NCBI GenBank assembly: GCA_030601645.1
Contig: JAUWBQ010000117.1
Coordinates: 1-5,902, forward strand
From: Candidatus Bathyarchaeota archaeon
Lineage (GTDB): Archaea; Thermoproteota; Bathyarchaeia; TCS64
Direction of reading: 5' to 3'
DNA length: 5,902 nt
The notes under the pieces are model-generated. The model saw only the letters and a program-made list of their open reading frames with translations. It searched no databases and was not told the DNA's origin. This document shows positions 1-5,235 of the stretch, piece by piece; position 1 is the first letter of the stretch; each line of letters opens with the position of its first letter. Made by a program: the position numbers and the translations under genes.

Positions 1-213
1 TCTAGTTGACTGGGGCTTATCCTGTACATTGTATCTAGGTAAACCAACAAGCCGTGTGGGGGTTCCACTGTGAAAATCAAACTTTTCTTCTATCTCATAA
101 TATTCGCAATAATTGTTCTTGGCGAGTGGGAGCTCGCGCGCGCCGGGCAGTACGTCGAAGACTCGGAATTTGAGCTCTCCAGTATGATAACTTACCACCA
201 GCACACCCCGCAT
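1..213 (-). CDS. Partial hypothetical protein, N-terminal 71 residues, runs off left edge
   Basis: This minus-strand frame has no stop from its ATG at 213-211 to base 1, so the C-terminus lies outside the window. The 71 visible residues start MRGVLVVSYHTGELKF, with hydrophobic stretches that look like alternating beta strands, followed by a charged stretch rich in Tyr and Glu (residues 35-48). No signal peptide or membrane segment is seen and I do not recognise the family. The start is supported by GGGTGA ending 4 nt before the ATG (matching the archaeal Shine-Dalgarno GGTGA) and by a TATA box CTTTATAAAG about 40 nt upstream, implying a short leader. A competing plus-strand frame (70-309) looks like its shadow: its apparent hydrophobic N-terminus is the antisense of the Tyr/Glu-rich stretch. 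Coding status is likely; function is unknown. Confidence 0.6.
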   Translation of the reverse strand, partial: MRGVLVVSYHTGELKFRVFDVLPGARELPLAKNNYCEYYEIEEKFDFHSGTPTRLVGLPRYNVQDKPQSTR

Positions 214-249
214 TTTCACCCAAATCGTCCTTACCTCGTTTTGTCTCCG

Positions 250-259
250 CTTTATAAAG
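250..259 (-). promoter_or_regulatory. TATA box for the leftmost minus-strand gene
   Basis: CTTTATAAAG lies 37-46 nt upstream of the ATG at 213. With the usual archaeal spacing of about 25 nt, transcription would start near 225-230, giving a leader of some 12-17 nt that just contains the GGTGA ribosome site. The element is a perfect palindrome, so it could be read in either direction, but the plus strand has its own better-placed box near 385. Confidence 0.5.
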
Positions 260-380
260 ATCCCAATTATGATAAGTGTTTAGCAATCAAATTTTTTATT
301 CGGCTTTAGTGTTTATCTAAAATCCTCAGCACAGAGACTCCTGTTTTACTATTTGAATTGTTGAAAAAAAATGCGCGCGC

Positions 381-394
381 TATATTATATTTTA
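381..394 (+). promoter_or_regulatory. TATA box flanked by GCGCG blocks
   Basis: TATATTATATTTTA lies 30-43 nt upstream of the ATG at 424, predicting transcription from about 410-415 and a leader of roughly 10 nt. The box is bracketed by GCGCGCGC (373-380) and GCGCG (398-402), an unusual GC-rich frame around an A/T-only core. That arrangement could be a regulator site overlapping the promoter. Confidence 0.5.
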
Positions 395-423
395 GGAGCG
401 CGTTAATGTATCTGGGGCTTGTC

Positions 424-741
424 ATGGCTGATCGAAGGTCTATCTTACAGGAAATATTGAAGAACGAGGCCCAAATTAAGATGATGAAGAGAGATCCAGT
501 CTACCGTAAGATCATGCATAACCTAGATAAACTCGAAAAAAGGAGATTCGGATCAGTTACCGTGAACGTACCCTCCCCTGATGACCCAGAGAAGGTAGTA
601 GAGGTCAGGTGTAATTCGCCGGAGATGAGAGAAATCATCTCAAAGTATAAAGAGATGCGAGCCGAATTCGATGATCAGATAGGTGAATTACTGACTAGAA
701 AAGCGAAACTCCAGAAACAACTTTTCAAGTATAGACCCTAA
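424..741 (+). CDS. Small helix-hairpin-helix (coiled-coil-like) hypothetical protein
   Basis: This encodes a 105-residue, highly charged soluble protein. Residues 4-41 are predicted as a long Lys/Glu-rich helix. Residues 43-63 (SVTVNVP, then KVVEVRC after a Pro/Asp turn) look like a beta hairpin. Residues 65-101 form a second long charged helix ending LQKQLFKYRP. The helix-hairpin-helix order resembles a one-hairpin version of the prefoldin architecture, but I cannot assign it to that family. There is no signal peptide or membrane segment. The ATG at 424 was chosen because the TATA box at 381-394 would place the transcript start at about 410-415, after the earlier in-frame TTG (358) and ATG (406). 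The ribosome site is weak (GGGG at 415-418). The gene stands alone, divergent from the partial gene on its left, and is more A/T-rich than the GNAT and glycosyltransferase genes. Function is not known. Confidence 0.65.
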   Translation: MADRRSILQEILKNEAQIKMMKRDPVYRKIMHNLDKLEKRRFGSVTVNVPSPDDPEKVVEVRCNSPEMREIISKYKEMRAEFDDQIGELLTRKAKLQKQLFKYRP

Positions 742-945
742 CGGGCGCAGGCGGATTCAATAATTATGATTTAACGGCGGGATGATGTGCTTTTTCACCG
801 TTCTATACGCTACCTCATCGCAGAACCGATCTCAAGACCCTTCCCAAAACATTCGACAGAAGAGAACAGACACCATGAAAATCCCATCCTACGTTACCGG
901 ACGCAAGGCATCCTCTAACCCACCCCTCCATAACCGTCTCCACCC

Positions 946-1113
946 TCAAGCGAAGAAGGCTATGCTCTGACGGAGCTCTGGCGTCCCAAAACCGTAGGCG
1001 GCTATGCAGACGGCATAGACCATCATCAGGACGAGACTCACGTGGGTGGAGGCGTTCCCCAATCCCTGCCAGGTGAACCGCTGATAAGCGATCCTGCCTC
1101 CGATCGGTGGGGG
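946..1113 (-). pseudogene. Possible C-terminal remnant of a membrane protein gene
   Basis: A minus-strand frame is open for 55 codons between TAG (1116-1114) and TGA (948-946). Its translation includes a plausible transmembrane helix, HVSLVLMMVYAVCIAAYGFG, followed by a short polar stretch and IAFFA at the end. Codons such as GTC, GCC, TAC and TTC resemble those of the GC-rich genes in the window. There is no convincing start: TTG, GTG and ATG-ATG candidates all lack a good ribosome site, and the frame is blocked by a stop upstream. I read it as a possible decayed fragment of a multi-pass membrane protein. A chance frame, or a very small membrane protein starting at the ATG-ATG pair, cannot be excluded. 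Confidence 0.25.
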
Positions 1114-1139
1114 CTAGGGTTCTCGGGTCTTGTGTTATC

Positions 1140-1149
1140 TTTATTTATT
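1140..1149 (+). promoter_or_regulatory. TATA box for tRNA-Arg
   Basis: TTTATTTATT is an A/T-rich box in otherwise GC-rich sequence. It is centred about 28 nt before the first base of the tRNA, the spacing expected if transcription starts a few bases upstream of the mature 5' end. Confidence 0.55.
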
Positions 1150-1172
1150 GGGTTGTTTGGGGTGTGTGGTTT

Positions 1173-1250
1173 GGGCTCGTGGTCTAGTCAGGATAAGACA
1201 TCAGCTTGCGGAGCTGTTGGTCGTGGGTTCGAATCCCACCGAGCCCGCCA
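1173..1250 (+). tRNA. tRNA-Arg (anticodon GCG)
   Basis: The full cloverleaf can be drawn. The acceptor stem GGGCTCG (1173-1179) pairs with CGAGCCC (1240-1246). The D stem is GTCT/AGAC with G18-G19 at 1191-1192. The anticodon stem 1201-1205/1213-1217 has loop TTGCGGA, so the anticodon GCG is at 1208-1210 and reads CGC and CGT. The variable loop has 5 nt. The T arm is GTGGG-TTCGAAT-CCCAC. Discriminator G73 (1247) is followed by an encoded CCA. There is no intron. The one blemish is a T-T mismatch at pair 27-43, the top of the anticodon stem. A GCG arginine anticodon is typical of archaea, because bacteria normally use ACG with inosine. The gene has its own TATA-like box and lies just upstream of the GNAT gene. 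Confidence 0.95.
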
Positions 1251-1252
1251 TC

Positions 1253-1260
1253 ATATAAAC
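1253..1260 (+). promoter_or_regulatory. TATA box for the GNAT gene
   Basis: ATATAAAC begins 3 bases after the tRNA CCA end. It predicts transcription from about 1280-1285 and a leader of some 35-40 nt before the ATG at 1320. That leader has no clear ribosome site but contains the palindrome GGGTTTACCC (1303-1312). Read-through from the tRNA promoter is the alternative. Confidence 0.4.
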
Positions 1261-1319
1261 CGTCCTGAGAGAATGAGGGCGAAAAACGGATAAGTCAGAC
1301 ATGGGTTTACCCTTTACTC

Positions 1320-2219
1320 ATGCCGATAGTCTCACTAGGGTACTCACCGGATCAAGATCTCCAGAGAATAATGGGTTTCCTCCGAGACACCTATCTGGAG
1401 ACCCGAACAATCCAGAACTGGCTCCCCACCCGATTTGAGAACAGCCACAGAGACCTAGTCTCCGACGTGCGCATCTGGGAGGAGGTCGACGGCGAACCAC
1501 CCAGGATCATCGCGATGGCCAACCCGGAGATCCCGTTCCTCTACGTCATCCAGATCCACCCCGACCACGCCCCCCTGGAGGAGGAAATCGTCCGATGGAT
1601 CGAGGACCGCTGCGCCACCCTGAAGCCTGACCCCGGCACGGAGCAGAAGCTCTCCATCGTCACCCTGGACGGGAACCCTTCCAGGGAAGCCCTGCTCAGG
1701 GAACGGGGATTCGAGAAGGGGCCCGTCTACGGCATACTGCGCGTGCGCCCCGTGGACGCCCCCATCCCCGACTTCCCACCCCCAGAGGGATTCGAGATCC
1801 GATCCGTCGATAAAGAGACCGACTTCGAGGAGATCGCCAAGGCCGTCAGGGCGATCTTCGGCCACGGCGAGTGGTTCACTGCGGAGGTCTTGGAGGGGAT
1901 CGCGAGCCGCTCCTTCTACCACGAGGACCTGGACCTCGTGGCGGTGGCCCCAGACGGGAGCATCGCGTCCTTCTGCACCTTCAGGGTCGACCCGCCGAGC
2001 GGGATCACCGAGCTGGAGCCCATGGGCACCCACCCCGACTACCGGGGCCTGGGCCTCGCGAAGGCGCTGCTGTGCGAAGGCTTCAGACGCCTGATTAGAT
2101 ACAACCCCACCCTGCTCTACATCGGGGGAGCCCCCGACAGCCCGGCGGCAAACCGACTCTACGAGTCAACCAGCTTCTATGAAGAAAACGCCTATCATAA
2201 ATGGTCTAAAACGATCTGA
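1320..2219 (+). CDS. Double-GNAT N-acetyltransferase family protein
   Basis: GNAT enzymes move an acyl group from acyl-CoA to an amine; the acceptor here cannot be inferred. At 299 residues the protein is about twice a single domain. The first half (about 1-145) has a degenerate GNAT pattern, with NWLPTRFE at 33-40, a WEE strand at 53-55, IAMANPE at 64-70, and no clear CoA loop. The second half (about 155-299) carries the CoA-binding motif A: strand ELEPMGTHPDY, then R242-G-L-G-L-A247, which fits the R/Q-x-x-G-x-G/A loop. A motif B-like region follows (LLYIGGAPDS at 265-274, then A277-N-R-L-Y281 and SFYEEN at 285-290). No signal or membrane segment is seen. The ATG at 1320 is kept because it includes the first beta strand (IVSLGY), although no ribosome site precedes it; ATG 1371 is the alternative. 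Transcription converges with the UbiA gene. Confidence 0.88.
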   Translation: MPIVSLGYSPDQDLQRIMGFLRDTYLETRTIQNWLPTRFENSHRDLVSDVRIWEEVDGEPPRIIAMANPEIPFLYVIQIHPDHAPLEEEIVRWIEDRCATLKPDPGTEQKLSIVTLDGNPSREALLRERGFEKGPVYGILRVRPVDAPIPDFPPPEGFEIRSVDKETDFEEIAKAVRAIFGHGEWFTAEVLEGIASRSFYHEDLDLVAVAPDGSIASFCTFRVDPPSGITELEPMGTHPDYRGLGLAKALLCEGFRRLIRYNPTLLYIGGAPDSPAANRLYESTSFYEENAYHKWSKTI

Positions 2220-2259
2220 TGCTCGCACATTGTACGGGGTTGATAAGAAGGGCGAAAAC

Positions 2260-2277
2260 GGGTCAGGAGACTGACCC
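2260..2277. other. Perfect hairpin with GAGA tetraloop between convergent genes
   Basis: GGGTCAG-GAGA-CTGACCC forms a perfect 7-bp stem closed by a GNRA-type loop, 40 nt after the GNAT stop. CCCCGGGG (2275-2282) overlaps its 3' arm. There is no following T-run, so it is not a standard intrinsic terminator. It could stabilise the GNAT mRNA 3' end or separate the two convergent transcripts. In the minus-strand transcript the loop would be TCTC, so only the plus-strand RNA gains a GNRA loop. Confidence 0.45.
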
Positions 2278-2380
2278 CGGGGAACCTACGCCATACACCC
2301 GTTCCATAAGATGAAGGAGCGCGGCAACCCTAAATAACATCAAGAATTCTCTAATCGACTTGGGCACGACCCTCATCTCG

Positions 2381-3163
2381 CTAGATGATCGAGACTCGCG
2401 CATACAGCCTGTAGACCGCCGCAGCACCCAACATTGTAGTCATCGAGACGTTGATGAGCCGATTTTCCGGCGGGATCGTGTAAATTATGATGGAGAACCC
2501 GATGACCACCAGCGCCATTAACGCAATCAAAAACTTTTTTATGTCAGACCTCTCGAACCTCTGAACCGTGTTAGTTATCTTCGTGCTCTGATCGACGTCA
2601 AAGTCCTGGAGTTCGTGGAGGATCTCATTCATAGCTGAAATGGGGATGATGATCATCAGGAAGGGAGTGACGGACAAGTCGGGGGGGCGGAAAGCAAAGT
2701 ACGTTGTCAAAAATTGCAGCCCCCCCAAGAAGATCATGTGTGAAATCAAGTCCAGGTAGGGCCTAGATTTCAACCTCAGGGGCTTCCAGGAATACAAGAA
2801 TCCCACCAGAGCGAAAACTATGCCGAGAAGGAAAACCAAGGAATTCACCATAAGGAGTGAAAATAAGCCCACAGACAGAAGAAGAAAACTGAAGAAGTAG
2901 CTCTGTCTCCTAGTTATGTGGCCGCTGGAGATCGGGTTTCTCTCCCTCTTTTCAACGTCGTGATAATCATCTTCGGCATCCTCCACATCGTTGAACACGT
3001 AACCGAAGGCGGTGAGACAGAGGTTGGCGAAGAAGACTATCATGGTCTTATGCGAGAAAAGATTCGCTGGAGAGATCAAGTAAACCAAAGGGAAAATCAA
3101 GAACAGCACATGTACGTAGTCGCCTAATCTGGTGAACCTGAAAAACACTCCAGCTTTATACAT
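2381..3163 (-). CDS. UbiA-family polyprenyl transferase
   Basis: UbiA-family enzymes are multi-pass membrane proteins that join a polyprenyl diphosphate, or a phospho-sugar onto a polyprenyl phosphate, using Mg2+ bound by two Asp-rich motifs. Both motifs are visible in this 260-residue protein. The first is N58-D-V-E-D62-A-E-D-D66, followed by KRERNPISSG (72-81). The second is D187-F-D-V-D191, followed by QSTKITNT. The family signature YSWKPLRLKSR (124-134) lies between them. Hydrophobic segments near 18-32, 41-57, 89-104, 108-124, 141-157, 166-177, 209-230 and 238-253 suggest seven to nine membrane helices, and the length is near that usual for the family. It follows the glycosyltransferase gene by 66 bp and has its own TATA box. 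Substrate is open: a lipid-linked sugar role fits the neighbours, but archaeal ether-lipid or carotenoid enzymes share the fold. The gene is more A/T-rich than its operon neighbours. Confidence 0.9.
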   Translation of the reverse strand: MYKAGVFFRFTRLGDYVHVLFLIFPLVYLISPANLFSHKTMIVFFANLCLTAFGYVFNDVEDAEDDYHDVEKRERNPISSGHITRRQSYFFSFLLLSVGLFSLLMVNSLVFLLGIVFALVGFLYSWKPLRLKSRPYLDLISHMIFLGGLQFLTTYFAFRPPDLSVTPFLMIIIPISAMNEILHELQDFDVDQSTKITNTVQRFERSDIKKFLIALMALVVIGFSIIIYTIPPENRLINVSMTTMLGAAAVYRLYARVSII

Positions 3164-3193
3164 TAACCCCTATAATGCAAGACTTGTATTAAA

Positions 3194-3203
3194 TTTTTTA
3201 TAT
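3194..3203 (-). promoter_or_regulatory. TATA box for the UbiA gene
   Basis: ATATAAAAAA on the minus strand lies 31-40 nt upstream of the ATG at 3163, giving a predicted start near 3170-3175 and a leader of about 10 nt. AGGGGT, ending 3 nt before the ATG, may serve as the ribosome site. The box allows the UbiA gene to be transcribed separately from the two genes upstream. Confidence 0.6.
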
Positions 3204-3229
3204 GTGCGTGAATGAGACACCCTGTACCC

Positions 3230-3958
3230 CTATTCGTATTCCTGCTTGGCGTATGTGTCATCGGTGGGCTTCTCGTTCAGCACCATGGTGACGAAGTCGT
3301 TCCTCGTGATCTGGTAGATGTACTTCCTCAGGCTCATCTTCTTGATCCTCCGGATCGAATAGTAGACCTTCATCCTGTTGTCCAGGACCATCTTCCCCTT
3401 GGGCTTCAGCCTCTTGTAGATCTCCACGTCATCCGAATAGGGCAGGTCCTGGTATCCCCCGATCTCGAGGAAGGCGTCGCGGTCGAACGCAGAGTTGGCC
3501 CCGCAGAGGTGGTAGTACCCCGTCAAGGCGAACACCGACAGGAGGTGGTTGGAGACCCAGAATAGCAGCCTGTAGAGGTAGGCCTCGTACTTGCCCAGTG
3601 CCTCGACGTCGAAGGGGTCGAGAAAACCCGTCACGGCGATCATGTTCTCATCCTCGAAGTGCTCCAATACTACCTCCAGCCACTCGCTGTAGGGGACACA
3701 GTCCGCGTCTGTGGTGACTATGACGTCGCCGCTGGCGATCCTCACTCCGTCGTTCCTGGCCCCGCCCACACCCTTGCTTACCTGCTGGATCACATTGTCC
3801 GCATACTTTTGGGCGATCTCGACGGTCTTGTCCGTGCTCTGCCCGTCCACAACGATCACCTCAAAGTCCTCCCGGGGGATGGTCTGTTCGTTCAGGGCAC
3901 TAAGGCATCTCCCGATGTTCTTCTCCTCGTTGTAGGTGGGGATGACGACGGATATCAT
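3230..3958 (-). CDS. Family 2 glycosyltransferase (GT-A fold)
   Basis: The protein is a nucleotide-sugar-dependent glycosyltransferase of 242 residues. The N-terminal strand and loop VVIPTYNEE (4-12) and VDGQSTDKT (37-45) are typical GT2 nucleotide-binding elements. SKGVGGARNDG (61-71) forms the next conserved loop. TTDADC (82-87) supplies the metal-binding D84-x-D86. GANSAFDRDAF (153-163) and YSDDVEI (174-180) mark the acceptor side and the likely catalytic acidic residues. A hydrophobic stretch at about 125-150 may lie on or dip into the membrane. The sugar and acceptor are not determined. The ATG at 3958 shares its A with the upstream TAA stop (TAATG) and is preceded by GTGGAG (3968-3963) 4 nt away, which indicates translational coupling to the FAD-protein gene. 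The UbiA gene downstream offers a plausible lipid-linked acceptor or partner. Confidence 0.93.
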   Translation of the reverse strand: MISVVIPTYNEEKNIGRCLSALNEQTIPREDFEVIVVDGQSTDKTVEIAQKYADNVIQQVSKGVGGARNDGVRIASGDVIVTTDADCVPYSEWLEVVLEHFEDENMIAVTGFLDPFDVEALGKYEAYLYRLLFWVSNHLLSVFALTGYYHLCGANSAFDRDAFLEIGGYQDLPYSDDVEIYKRLKPKGKMVLDNRMKVYYSIRRIKKMSLRKYIYQITRNDFVTMVLNEKPTDDTYAKQEYE

Positions 3959-5235
3959 TAGGCTCCACTGACCGATGATGCAGCGTTCCTACCGCTTAAT
4001 ATAGCTTTATCCATGTTGAAGTATTCCCACTCCCCGAACCTGCCGACGGGTATGATGCCGTTGCCATCCAGGTAGTCGTGGATGACCCCCACGTTCTTCC
4101 TGTGATCGAGATCGTATATCACGTAGGCGTACTTGAAGGCGGAGGTATCGCAGACCTCGATCACGTCCCTCTCCGTGATGATGCCGGTCTTCTTCAGGTC
4201 CTCGACCACCCTATCCCGGATCCTCTCCGGGTCCACGCCGGCCTCCCTGTGGGTCACCTCGACTAGGATGCTGCTCCTCCCTTCGGGCGTGGTATGCTCG
4301 GAGAAGTTCATGGGGAAGCTCATGCGGTTGAAGATGAACTCCTCCTCCGGGAAGTAGAGCCAGTGCTTGTCGATGATCCCGGGCCTCTTCACACCTATGT
4401 TCACGCACACGAGGGAGTTGTAGACCAGAGAGCCGGCCGCCTTGACGACCTCCTCGGGGGGGTCGTGCAGGATGCCAACCAGATCCGGTAATGGTATCGA
4501 TGATATGATCTTCTCCGAGGCGGCCTCCCTGATCTTCCCTTCTTTCCTGAACTTGACCCTGACCTCGGCCCCAGATGGCCTGATCTCGACCACCTCCGAG
4601 CCGGTGGAGACGTTGAGACCCCTGGACATCTGGTCTGCCAGGGCGCCGATGCCGCCGCGCATGGGATACATGAACTCCGCGTTTGGCCCGTAGTCCTTAC
4701 TGAGGGTCCCCGCCGCCCCCTTCTTCATCTCCTCGACGCTGGGAGACGGCACCCTCCCCCTGATCCAGTCGATGTTCATCCTGGAGAGATCGTACTTCCA
4801 GATCTTCCGGTTGTACGGGACCATGTAGTGCTTCGCGATGCCATCCCCGAAAGTTGCGTAGATCCACTCCTCGAAGTTCTCGGGCTCGAAGGTTTTCCTG
4901 TTCACCACGCCCTCGATGCATTCCTGGATGATGGCCTCCGGCAGCGTGCTGAGGTTGGCCTCGAAGGGATACTTGACATAAGCTCCTCCGAGGTAGATGT
5001 AAGCCCATCTCAGATGTCTGCACAGGTTCCCCTTCAGCAGATCTTCATACAGCGTCCTGACGTAGTCGTCTCTCGAGAACAGGATGTGGGGGGCGTAGTC
5101 GAACACGTATCCTTCGATGTCGACGCTCTTGCACAGCCCGCCGACCCTGCTGTCCTTTTCGAGGATCACGTGTTCGCCGTTCAGGTGGTACGCCGCGCTC
5201 AGCCCGGCGAGCCCCGCCCCGAGTATGGGTATCAT
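3958..5235 (-). CDS. UDP-galactopyranose-mutase-like FAD-dependent oxidoreductase
   Basis: This is a 425-residue flavoprotein. The FAD Rossmann motif G6-A-G-L-A-G11 opens the protein, followed by E26-K and the conserved R30-V-G-G33. FDYAPHILFS (45-54) sits where the related UDP-galactopyranose mutases have their GPH motif. YVKYPFEANLSTLP (86-99), FEEWIYATFGDGIAKHY (121-137) and VPYNRKIWKYD (139-149) are typical of the mutase/amine-oxidase-like group. The C-terminal FAD motif G398-R-F-G-E-W403 followed by Y405 closely recalls that of eukaryotic mutases. Known mutases rearrange the sugar ring of UDP-galactose using reduced FAD. Related proteins (protoporphyrinogen-oxidase-like, COG1232 type) do other chemistry, so the substrate is uncertain. 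No membrane segment is seen. The gene is first of its operon and overlaps the glycosyltransferase start by one base. The ATG at 5235 begins directly at the first beta strand; GGAG lies 14 nt upstream, too far for a standard ribosome site. Confidence 0.85.
   Translation of the reverse strand: MIPILGAGLAGLSAAYHLNGEHVILEKDSRVGGLCKSVDIEGYVFDYAPHILFSRDDYVRTLYEDLLKGNLCRHLRWAYIYLGGAYVKYPFEANLSTLPEAIIQECIEGVVNRKTFEPENFEEWIYATFGDGIAKHYMVPYNRKIWKYDLSRMNIDWIRGRVPSPSVEEMKKGAAGTLSKDYGPNAEFMYPMRGGIGALADQMSRGLNVSTGSEVVEIRPSGAEVRVKFRKEGKIREAASEKIISSIPLPDLVGILHDPPEEVVKAAGSLVYNSLVCVNIGVKRPGIIDKHWLYFPEEEFIFNRMSFPMNFSEHTTPEGRSSILVEVTHREAGVDPERIRDRVVEDLKKTGIITERDVIEVCDTSAFKYAYVIYDLDHRKNVGVIHDYLDGNGIIPVGRFGEWEYFNMDKAILSGRNAASSVSGA

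Larger units (their letters stand above)
742..1172. other. Gene-poor stretch between small protein gene and tRNA
   Basis: About 430 bases hold no gene I can assert. Just after the small protein gene, a T5 run at 791-795 sits inside the short hairpin GTGCTTTTTCAC (788-799) and could end that transcript. A 62-codon plus-strand frame (782-970) lacks a ribosome site, resembles no family I know and is probably chance. The minus strand holds a 55-codon open stretch (946-1113) with membrane-protein character, listed separately. The perfect inverted repeat CTATGC-AGACG-GCATAG is at 1002-1018. The last 35 bases carry the tRNA promoter. I found no second copy of the tRNA 3' end that would mark an integration site. 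Confidence 0.45.

Noticed and set aside
70..309. A 79-codon plus-strand frame with a hydrophobic, signal-like N-terminus
   Set aside because: It overlaps the better-supported minus-strand gene at 1-213, has no promoter or ribosome site of its own, and its hydrophobic start is the antisense of a Tyr/Glu-rich coding stretch.
358..423. A 22-codon N-terminal extension of the small coiled-coil-like protein, from TTG 358 or ATG 406
   Set aside because: The TATA box at 381-394 lies inside the extension, so the predicted transcript begins after both codons.
782..970. A 62-codon plus-strand frame
   Set aside because: No ribosome site, promoter, recognisable motif or coding-like composition was seen, and its start is tied up in a small hairpin after the previous gene.
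742..1250. Integration scar of a tRNA-targeting element
   Set aside because: No second copy of the tRNA 3' end and no integrase sequence were found in the window.
1042..1293. An 83-codon plus-strand frame crossing the tRNA
   Set aside because: It reads straight through the tRNA gene and its promoter; the hydrophobic part is a translation of the TATA box and GT-rich spacer.
1455..2033. A 192-codon minus-strand frame inside the GNAT gene
   Set aside because: It is a GC-rich antisense shadow, full of Gly, Asp and Arg, with no domain; the plus strand has clear GNAT motifs.
3968..3981. CTGA followed by GATGATG, resembling D'/C' boxes of an archaeal C/D guide RNA
   Set aside because: It lies in the end of the FAD-protein coding region and no outer C and D boxes or flanking stem are present.
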